Program-made: the position numbers and the translations under genes
From: an uncultured Bacilli bacterium
Lineage (GTDB): Bacteria; Bacillota_I; Bacilli_A; RF39; UBA660
Reading direction: 5' to 3'
Assembly (NCBI GenBank): GCA_947586295.1
Contig: CANPXQ010000018.1
Location: 1-11,727, forward strand
Length of the DNA stretch: 11,727 bases
The notes under the pieces: generated by a model
What the model was told of the DNA's origin: nothing
The model's database searches: none
The model's input: the letters and a program-made list of their open reading frames with translations, nothing else
Part shown: piece by piece, positions 6,742-11,727 of the stretch
Numbering within the stretch: position 1 is the first letter of the stretch
How the letters are laid out: each line of letters starts with the position of its first letter

Positions 6742-7572
6742 TTAATCCTTATTTAAAAATTGTCTTTTAATTAGTTTAGCGTGAACTACCATTTTATCAG
6801 TTTTATTATAACAAGTAGATAAAGTTAATATTTTATCATTTGTATCAATAGTATAATTAAATTTTAATTTACTTCTTTTAGTTATCGTATCTAAAAATTT
6901 TTGATAGGATTCCGTCGATGCAAAATTACTTGTTAAATAATAAGTTTCGGTAGGCAAATCATAAACACTAAATATTTGCCACAAAGTAGATGTATTTTCA
7001 CTAACTAAATAAATAAGATAATTATCTGTTTTATCATACCAATTGCTTTCATATATAAATTTTAATGGACCAAACATCATTTTATTTATTCTTCCGTGAG
7101 CATAAATAATAGTATTATTTTGCAGTTCATCTATATCATTTCGATAATCCATAAATACCCAACCCGAACTATTGCCATTTTTATCAAAATCATGATTTAA
7201 ATAAAAATCATTATCAGATGTTTGAACAACAGGATAATTTATACTGGTACCATTTACTTTAATTAAACCAACAGTATCTTCATTTCTTTTTTTTAATTCT
7301 TTAAAATCCACTTTTAATAAAGGAAAGCGCACATAAGTCCAATAATCGGTAGTATCTTGTGCTGAAGGAGGATTAAAGTATTCAATATTATTTTTATTTT
7401 CCATAACTTCTTCTACCGAAATTAAATTATTAATCTCTTTAATTTGATTATCCAAAGATATGTTTTCAAATATCCAGACATTAATTTTATATATAGAGAA
7501 AAGCATTAAGCTAAGACAAATTATTCCCACAAATATTAAAATAATTTTTTTATTTTTTTTCGTTAATTTCAT
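6742..7572 (-). CDS. class B sortase with Lys at the catalytic Arg position
   Basis: A membrane-anchored transpeptidase that would link secreted surface proteins to the cell wall. Numbered from the upstream GTG (7582-7584; 280 residues), it has a basic N-terminus and one TM helix (13-35, N-in). An extracellular catalytic domain follows, with the class B hallmark DNDFYLNHDFDKNGNSSGWV (124-143), catalytic His163 in YAHGR and catalytic Cys258 in TLSTC. Family members have Arg just before the VVHAKL-type strand; here the segment reads TDKMVVHAKLI, so Lys264 replaces it. I chose ATG 7570-7572 (276 residues, MKLTKKNKK) because GTGGA lies 7 bases upstream; the GTG has only a weak AGAA. No substrate with an NPxTN-like sorting signal is encoded in the window. 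It follows the 62-residue membrane protein closely. Confidence 0.88.
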   Translation of the reverse strand: MKLTKKNKKIILIFVGIICLSLMLFSIYKINVWIFENISLDNQIKEINNLISVEEVMENKNNIEYFNPPSAQDTTDYWTYVRFPLLKVDFKELKKRNEDTVGLIKVNGTSINYPVVQTSDNDFYLNHDFDKNGNSSGWVFMDYRNDIDELQNNTIIYAHGRINKMMFGPLKFIYESNWYDKTDNYLIYLVSENTSTLWQIFSVYDLPTETYYLTSNFASTESYQKFLDTITKRSKLKFNYTIDTNDKILTLSTCYNKTDKMVVHAKLIKRQFLNKD

Positions 7573-7591
7573 TTTATCATCCACTTTAATT

Positions 7592-7780
7592 CTATTTTAA
7601 TTTTTTTTGCCACATACTTTTTAAAAAACCAAAAAATAAACATAAAAACATACAGATAATAGACATTGTAGCATTGGGTAAAACTTTTGCAAAAAACAAA
7701 ATTCCCCCCACAAAGGTTAAAAATGTAAAAAATAACTGAAGAAGATAAAATATTTTTATCTGTTTTTTTATTTTCTTCAT
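7592..7780 (-). CDS. small two-helix membrane protein, unknown function
   Basis: A 62-residue protein with a basic N-terminus (MKKIKKQIK), two hydrophobic segments (about 10-30 and 36-54) and a basic C-terminus (MWQKKLK): a probable membrane hairpin. I recognise no family. The start at 7778-7780 is supported by GAGG 5 bases upstream. An overlapping frame in the same stretch (7569-7784) would have only 1 base between GAGG and its ATG, and its composition looks like a frame-shifted shadow. The gene lies directly before sortase B, is likely co-transcribed with it, and follows a candidate extended -10 promoter. A role as a sortase partner is speculation. Confidence 0.6.
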   Translation of the reverse strand: MKKIKKQIKIFYLLQLFFTFLTFVGGILFFAKVLPNATMSIICMFLCLFFGFLKSMWQKKLK

Positions 7781-7797
7781 ACATACCTCACATTATA

Positions 7798-7826
7798 ATT
7801 ATAACATTCCTCTTCTATTAAGTAAA
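7798..7826 (-). promoter_or_regulatory. candidate promoter for the small membrane protein-sortase-FAD-carboxypeptidase unit
   Basis: On the minus strand TTTACT (7821-7826), a 17-bp spacer and TATAAT (7798-7803) with a TG extension. The start would be near 7791, giving a leader of about 10 bases that only just includes GAGG. It lies between the DUF1003 stop and the 62-residue gene. Confidence 0.45.
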
Positions 7827-7836
7827 TTATAGATAA

Positions 7837-8358
7837 TTATTTCTTTTGATCTTCTGCGGATTCATCTAATTTTTTTAATATCCGTAATATTTTATTTTGA
7901 TTTTTGATTACTTTTTCTAAATGATCATACAAAGTTTCCAATATTAATTCACTTTTTAAATCTGTCCGATAATCATTTTTATTACGAATTGTATCTTTTT
8001 TAGCTTGTCTATTTTGACTCATCATAATTATTGGGGCTTGTAAAGCAGCAAGACAAGATAATAATAAATTTAATAAAATAAACGGATAAGGATCTATAGC
8101 TTTATTAAGGGCTAACAAATTAAAGCCAATCCAAATAACTAAAAATAAACAAAAAGCAATAATAAAGCCCCAACTTCCCGCTATTTCAGAAAATTTATCA
8201 GCGACTTTTTCTCCCAAAGTTAATTTACTATCACTTTCCTTATCAACATCTATAGAAATAGGATTATTAATTAATAAATCAATTATTTCTTCTTCATCCT
8301 TTTCTTCAAGATTTTGATTAAGTAACATTTTTACTATTTCTTTTTTCTTTTTTTCCAT
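7837..8358 (-). CDS. DUF1003 membrane protein
   Basis: 173 residues from the second of two adjacent ATGs (8356-8358), which lies 6 bases from AGAGG (8365-8369); the first ATG (8359-8361) is only 3 bases away and gives 174. Numbered from the first ATG, a charged N-terminus with Lys/Glu runs (1-45) precedes the DUF1003 core. EKVADKFSEIAGSWGFI leads into TM1 (63-81), a short loop DPYPF (90-94) leads into TM2 (95-115), and the family's MSQNRQAKKD (114-123) follows. The tail (135-165) is probably a coiled coil. The molecular function of DUF1003 is not established. The gene begins 13-16 bases after the stop of the phosphodiesterase gene, so the two form a pair and may serve the same membrane process. 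Confidence 0.87.
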   Translation of the reverse strand: MEKKKKEIVKMLLNQNLEEKDEEEIIDLLINNPISIDVDKESDSKLTLGEKVADKFSEIAGSWGFIIAFCLFLVIWIGFNLLALNKAIDPYPFILLNLLLSCLAALQAPIIMMSQNRQAKKDTIRNKNDYRTDLKSELILETLYDHLEKVIKNQNKILRILKKLDESAEDQKK

Positions 8359-8374
8359 CATTAACCTCTTTCCC

Positions 8375-10180
8375 TTATTTAAATATTTTATTTACTAGTT
8401 TAATGTATTCTTGAATTACATTACTTGTTTTACTTTCATAAATTGTTTTTTTAGCTAAGATAACATTATCAGTTATAATATTATCTACATTATACTCTAT
8501 CATTTTATTTATACTATCTTTATTATTAACTGTCCATCCATATACTTCTTTTCCGGCATTATGAATTTTCTTCACTAAAGATTTATTTATAGATGATGCT
8601 TCAATACTAAAACTATCGGCATCTTGTAAAGACGTAATATCACCATAAGCTAAACTCATAACATAAACAGTTTTAACATCTTTATTAATTTTTTTAACAT
8701 TTTCCAATACTTCATATACTTGGCTAGTTACTACACAATTAGAAACAAAATCATATTTAGTAATTAAATTTAGAACATTTTTTTCAAATAATTTTTCTTT
8801 GCCGGTTGGTTTAAGTTCAATATTTAATTTCATATTATTTTCTTTTGCATAAATTATTACTTCTTCTAATGTTGGAATACGAGCATCCTTAAAGGATTCG
8901 GATAAAAAACTTCCGGCATCCAAATCTTTTATTTCTTCATATGTAGTCTCCCAAGTATTTTTATCTACTCCTGTTGTTCTTTTTAAATTAGAATCGTGCA
9001 TAACTACTAATACATTATCTAATGTTTGCTGAACATCTAATTCTATCCAATCCGCATTTACTTCTTTAGCACCTATAAAAGCTAACATTGTATTTTCGGG
9101 ATATTCAACAGATAATCCCCGATGGGCCGTTACATCCATCGTATGAACATATTCAATTTTTAAATCATATTTACCTTTTAAAATATTATATGTAAATAAC
9201 GTTGCACTACTAATTATTAAAATAACGAGAGTTCCTTTTAATATATTAATTTTTTTATTTATATGCTTAGCATTCATATCCTTTACTTTTAAATGAACTA
9301 CTTTTTCTTTTTGTTTTTCTTTATGTTTAAAAAATAACACAGTTATTAATGCATAATTTATCGGAGTGGCTAATAACACTAAAACTATTAAGGATATAGC
9401 AATTAACAACCAAATAATAGAAATAGTCAAACTTTCTAATATTTTAAAATGGGCAAATATTTTCGCTAAGCCCATAATAATTAAAATATTAATAAATATA
9501 AAAAACATATAAATAATTAAAATTATTATTTGACCGATAATTATCCTGCAAAAATCTTTTAATTTATTTTTATGACTTAAATTATTACTTTTTTTACGAG
9601 CTTCTTTAAAATTGAGGTCCTCAATAACAAAATAATTTAAGACATATAACCAACGAAATAGCATTATAGTTAAAGCAACCATAACTATAATATAAATTAC
9701 GGCTAATAACTTGTTATTAATAATGAACTCTAATATAAATTCTGGTATTTTAATAGTACTTATAAAACCAGATGATAAGCCAATATTTAAAAACGGAATT
9801 AAAAAAATAATTAAAAAAGGTAATCCTATATTTTGTTTTTTAAAAACTTTCATAGACTTTTGGCAAGCCATCAAAAAAGCATTTTTAATACTTATTTTCC
9901 TTTCTTGATAGGAACTATCTAAAATAATAATAATTGTACTAATATCTATAAGAGTATAAAATGTTAAAAGTAAAAATAATAAAAATAAAAATATAATTGT
10001 TAAAGGATGTAATAAGAAAGAGAAAACATTTTCAAGGGTAAGATAACTATAACCACTAACTTTAGTTATAATTTGAAAAATACCTAAAAATAAAGGAGTA
10101 AAAATAATAGCTGATATTAATTTATATATCGCTTCAAATCCTAGCAGAGTTTTAAAATTATATCCTAATATTTTTCTCAC
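8375..10180 (-). CDS. membrane-domain glycerophosphodiester phosphodiesterase
   Basis: A 601-residue protein predicted to hydrolyse glycerophosphodiesters to glycerol-3-phosphate and an alcohol. Substrates could come from phospholipid or teichoic-acid turnover. The first ~335 residues hold about seven hydrophobic helices (near 20-39, 55-85, 120-140, 157-177, 212-238, 253-283, 312-331) and match the GPDPase membrane domain that precedes the catalytic domain in many Firmicutes. The catalytic GDPD barrel spans about 346-582: His353-Arg354 (TAHRG), Glu380 and Asp382 (IELD), general acid His395 (MHD), Glu455 (NIELK), Trp549 (GWTVN) and the terminal IITD (568-571). All the expected metal-binding and catalytic residues are present. 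The barrel follows the last helix and probably faces outward. The start is GTG (10178-10180), supported by GGTG 7 bases upstream. The DUF1003 gene follows within 16 bases. Confidence 0.93.
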   Translation of the reverse strand: MRKILGYNFKTLLGFEAIYKLISAIIFTPLFLGIFQIITKVSGYSYLTLENVFSFLLHPLTIIFLFLLFLLLTFYTLIDISTIIIILDSSYQERKISIKNAFLMACQKSMKVFKKQNIGLPFLIIFLIPFLNIGLSSGFISTIKIPEFILEFIINNKLLAVIYIIVMVALTIMLFRWLYVLNYFVIEDLNFKEARKKSNNLSHKNKLKDFCRIIIGQIIILIIYMFFIFINILIIMGLAKIFAHFKILESLTISIIWLLIAISLIVLVLLATPINYALITVLFFKHKEKQKEKVVHLKVKDMNAKHINKKINILKGTLVILIISSATLFTYNILKGKYDLKIEYVHTMDVTAHRGLSVEYPENTMLAFIGAKEVNADWIELDVQQTLDNVLVVMHDSNLKRTTGVDKNTWETTYEEIKDLDAGSFLSESFKDARIPTLEEVIIYAKENNMKLNIELKPTGKEKLFEKNVLNLITKYDFVSNCVVTSQVYEVLENVKKINKDVKTVYVMSLAYGDITSLQDADSFSIEASSINKSLVKKIHNAGKEVYGWTVNNKDSINKMIEYNVDNIITDNVILAKKTIYESKTSNVIQEYIKLVNKIFK

Positions 10181-10197
10181 TTTATATCACCAAGTTT

Positions 10198-10226
10198 ATT
10201 TTATCATTTTTAAACTTTTTTTTAAA
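10198..10226 (-). promoter_or_regulatory. candidate promoter of the phosphodiesterase-DUF1003 pair
   Basis: On the minus strand TTTAAA (10221-10226), a 17-bp spacer and TAAAAT (10198-10203) with a TG extension (TGATAAAAT). The start would lie close to the GGTG ribosome binding site, so the leader would be very short. It overlaps the 12-bp tandem repeat. Transcription from the gene further upstream could also supply this pair. Confidence 0.3.
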
Positions 10227-10230
10227 CTTT
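10207..10230. repeat. perfect 12-bp tandem duplication
   Basis: TTTTTAAACTTT occurs twice back to back (10207-10218 and 10219-10230) in the 57-base gap upstream of the phosphodiesterase gene. It covers the candidate -35 and spacer. It is either a regulatory site in two copies or a slippage product. Confidence 0.75.
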
Positions 10231-10237
10231 AAATAAT

Positions 10238-10582
10238 TTATTTTCGACTATTCTTTAGCGTAAGTAATCCTAAAATAACAAATATAAGTACAATAATTAT
10301 TAAAGAATAACTTCTATGAACAAAAGCATAATAAACTGTATAACTTAATATTCCTAAGATATATAGAAAGATACTAACTTTAAATATTAAATTAAATACC
10401 TTCGCTATTTTTTCTTTTTTTATTAATATAGCAATATTTCCTCCCAATATAGATATAGCACATACTAAAAATGGTAAAATCATTAGTTTCCCAATTAACA
10501 TATTTTTTAAAAATGCCCACAAAAGAATTATAATAACAATTGCAGCACCTATAATATTTTTCATTATATAAATTTTTTTCAT
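10238..10582 (-). CDS. four-helix membrane protein, unknown function
   Basis: A 114-residue, very hydrophobic protein with four predicted helices (about 8-27, 31-53, 65-85 and 91-109). There is a charged cytoplasmic-type loop KKEKIAK (55-61), a short loop AFVHRSYS (86-93) and a basic end (KNSRK). I recognise no family. The ATG at 10580-10582 has AAAGG 5 bases upstream; an ATG at codon 7 lacks comparable support. A good -10 lies upstream, so it may be transcribed alone or lead into the phosphodiesterase gene 57 bases downstream. No terminator is evident between them. Confidence 0.75.
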   Translation of the reverse strand: MKKIYIMKNIIGAAIVIIILLWAFLKNMLIGKLMILPFLVCAISILGGNIAILIKKEKIAKVFNLIFKVSIFLYILGILSYTVYYAFVHRSYSLIIIVLIFVILGLLTLKNSRK

Positions 10583-10602
10583 AATTACCTTTATTCTATT
10601 AA

Positions 10603-10631
10603 ATTATACCTATTATTTATTTATTGCACAA
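10603..10631 (-). promoter_or_regulatory. candidate promoter of the four-helix membrane protein
   Basis: On the minus strand TTGTGC (10626-10631), a 17-bp spacer and a perfect TATAAT (10603-10608). The start near 10597 leaves a leader of about 15 bases containing AAAGG. The -35 overlaps a 12-bp palindrome, TATTGCACAATA (10622-10633), which could be an operator. Confidence 0.45.
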
Positions 10632-10689
10632 TAGTTTATATATTAAATAACAAAAACATAAAAGATCTAAAATTTAAATTTCTATCATC

Positions 10690-10714
10690 AAAAAAAATAA
10701 ACCAATTAAATGGT
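10690..10714 (-). terminator. weak terminator of the dinD-like gene
   Basis: The minus strand has ACCA...TGGT (10714-10701) forming a short 4-bp stem across the stop codon, followed by TTTATTTTTTTT. The stem is weak, so termination may be partial. No stronger signal is seen before the next gene. Confidence 0.35.
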
Positions 10715-11572
10715 ATTTTTAACAAATTTATTTTTGCTATTTCCCAAAAGTTTCTTTTTCTTATCTTTCTCTAACTCTTTAAGACTTTTCTTAGGTGTCG
10801 GTAAATCTTCAGGCATTGTTCCTCCTAATTCTTTTATTGTTTTCCTTATTTTACTTCCAACTTCATAATGCGTTTTATTAGCTTCATTTTCAGTTTTAAT
10901 ATTATCTCTTTTTAATTTTTGCTCTGTTTGAGAAATTCTAAACAAATTAGCTATAAGTTCATCACTGCCCATATTATCTAAAATATCTTCTCGATACCTT
11001 AGTCCTTTTCTTTTAGCAATATCATCAGCTGTTTCTCCATTATATAGTCCTTTATATCCCCAATTATGAAATTTATCAAAATTTTTCACTTCAGCATTTT
11101 TAGCAGCAACATTTAGTGAATAATTTCCTTTTTTAGTTAAATTTCTTTGATAAAATCTTTTTTCATCTTCCGTAAGTTCACTATACTCTTTTTCAGATAA
11201 TTCTTGCTTTCTAGTTTGAACTGCAAAATATGTTTGAGCAAGTGCTATACTTTCTTTTCTAGAATCTCCATTTTGAGCAATTAAATAACAAGCATATCTT
11301 GATAGTTTATAATCATCAATTGTTTTTGTAGCACCTTTAGGCATATGGATCGTTTTACCGACATCGGCAAAATGATCATTAATGTTATTATTACTTAACT
11401 TGCAAGAACTTTTTGCTTTATCAATAACAGCTACAAAATTACTCCATTTTGAGTAATTAAGCGCAACCATTAATTCTCTCGCATACCAATATTCTAGACC
11501 ATACTCATCAAAATGTTTGATACTTTCAAATGTTTCCCCATTTTCTTCAATTTTTACGATTTCTTTTTTCAT
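10706..11572 (-). CDS. dinD: DNA-damage-inducible protein D (DinD) family
   Basis: A 288-residue cytoplasmic protein close in length to E. coli DinD (about 274), which is SOS-induced and reported to act on RecA filaments. The N-terminal half matches the family: FESIKHFDEYGLEYWYARE (15-33), LNYSKWSNF (38-46), IDDYKLSRYACYLIAQNGD (85-103) and ALAQTYFAVQTRKQE (110-124). The C-terminal half is charged and probably helical, with GGTMPEDLPTPKKSLKELE (250-268) and a Lys-rich tail. The ATG is supported by AAAGGA 8 bases upstream. Upstream lies a promoter with a LexA-type box in its spacer, agreeing with SOS control. It is transcribed alone. Whether it modulates RecA in this host is inferred from the family name only. 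Confidence 0.88.
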   Translation of the reverse strand: MKKEIVKIEENGETFESIKHFDEYGLEYWYARELMVALNYSKWSNFVAVIDKAKSSCKLSNNNINDHFADVGKTIHMPKGATKTIDDYKLSRYACYLIAQNGDSRKESIALAQTYFAVQTRKQELSEKEYSELTEDEKRFYQRNLTKKGNYSLNVAAKNAEVKNFDKFHNWGYKGLYNGETADDIAKRKGLRYREDILDNMGSDELIANLFRISQTEQKLKRDNIKTENEANKTHYEVGSKIRKTIKELGGTMPEDLPTPKKSLKELEKDKKKKLLGNSKNKFVKNTI

Positions 11573-11607
11573 ATTTAATTTCCTTTCTATAATTTTTTTG
11601 TAATTAA

Positions 11608-11636
11608 ATTTTACTACTAAAACAAATGTTTGTAAA
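11608..11636 (-). promoter_or_regulatory. dinD promoter
   Basis: On the minus strand TTTACA (11631-11636) and TAAAAT (11608-11613) are exactly 17 bp apart, each one mismatch from consensus. An A-tract (11639-11656) just upstream of the -35 resembles an UP element. The start is predicted near 11601, giving a leader of about 28 bases. Confidence 0.65.
11619..11632. promoter_or_regulatory. LexA-type SOS box over the dinD promoter
   Basis: AAAACAAATGTTTG matches the Bacillus-type SOS box CGAACRNRYGTTYG at 12 of 14 positions, missing only the first C and G. Its core is the palindrome AAACAAATGTTT. It lies in the spacer and touches the -35, the usual position for LexA repression. Confidence 0.65.
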
Positions 11637-11707
11637 TCTTTTTTTTATTTTTTTTTGCTGTGTATTAGATATTGGGTGATAAAACAATACAAAAATTAAA
11701 AAAGATA

Positions 11708-11716
11708 TGTTATGAT
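11708..11716 (+). promoter_or_regulatory. possible rightward extended -10 at the window edge
   Basis: TGTTATGAT is a TG-extended -10 with one mismatch to TATAAT on the plus strand. It could serve a divergent gene beyond the window. No good -35 is visible and no gene begins inside the window, so support is weak. Confidence 0.25.
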
Positions 11717-11727
11717 ATATATGTTGA

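Noticed and set aside
7569..7784. 71-codon minus-strand frame overlapping the 62-residue gene
   Set aside because: GAGG is only 1 base from its ATG, it overlaps the sortase start, and its Cys/Tyr/Phe-rich sequence lacks the basic-hydrophobic-basic pattern of the alternative frame.
9711..9908. 65-codon plus-strand frame
   Set aside because: Antisense to the membrane domain of the phosphodiesterase; hydrophobic only because the complement of that region is also T-rich.
400..11572. Possible recoding of TGA as Trp, suggested by the very AT-rich, Mollicutes-like composition
   Set aside because: Conserved tryptophans are TGG (for example in the EPWH motif) and TGA ends the carboxypeptidase gene at the expected family length.
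1..11727. CRISPR array or defence island
   Set aside because: No regularly spaced repeats and no cas, toxin-antitoxin, restriction or recombinase genes were seen. The TA run at 12-28 and the tandem 12-mer at 10207-10230 are too short to be an array.

Overview
The window is strongly AT-rich DNA from a low-GC Gram-positive (Firmicutes/Bacillota-type) bacterium. A membrane-anchored class B sortase, a VanY/VanXY-type carboxypeptidase and a Bacillus-like SOS box point to a walled Firmicute, perhaps one of the uncultured Bacilli-related gut lineages. The code is standard: TGG encodes Trp and TGA is used as a stop, for example at the end of the carboxypeptidase gene. Every recognisable protein gene and the single tRNA lie on the minus strand, so transcription runs from right to left.

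Right to left: (1) 10706-11572 is a DinD-family DNA-damage-inducible gene whose promoter has a near-consensus LexA/SOS box in its spacer and an A-tract behind it. (2) 10238-10582 is an orphan four-helix membrane protein with its own candidate promoter. (3) 8375-10180 and 7837-8358 form a tight pair: a membrane-domain glycerophosphodiester phosphodiesterase and a DUF1003 membrane protein. (4) 7592-7780 (a 62-residue membrane protein), 6742-7572 (sortase B), 5305-6687 (COG2509-type FAD dehydrogenase) and 4713-5300 (VanXY-like D,D-carboxypeptidase) follow as a likely envelope-related transcription unit with short gaps. (5) 4625-4698 is tRNA-Thr(GGU) with encoded CCA, its own extended -10 promoter overlapping the upstream stop codon, and a terminator. 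(6) 2699-4459 and 400-2706 are two translationally coupled half-transporters forming a heterodimeric ABC exporter of the TM287/288, BmrCD and EfrCD type. The catalytic residues are split into one consensus and one degenerate ATP site. (7) 60-383 is a roughly 324-bp inverted-repeat element, MITE-like or a remnant of an insertion sequence. Its terminal repeats fold into terminators at both ends, and its right end lies about 16 bp beyond the exporter operon.

Much of the gene content concerns the envelope: lipid or teichoic-acid glycerophosphodiester turnover, peptidoglycan peptide trimming, sortase anchoring and drug or lipid export. No complete novel multi-gene defence or mobile system is evident. 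The points most worth a second look are the SOS promoter of dinD, the structured MITE-like element, the sortase with Lys where the catalytic Arg is expected, and the duplicated motif in the large extracellular insert of the ABC exporter.
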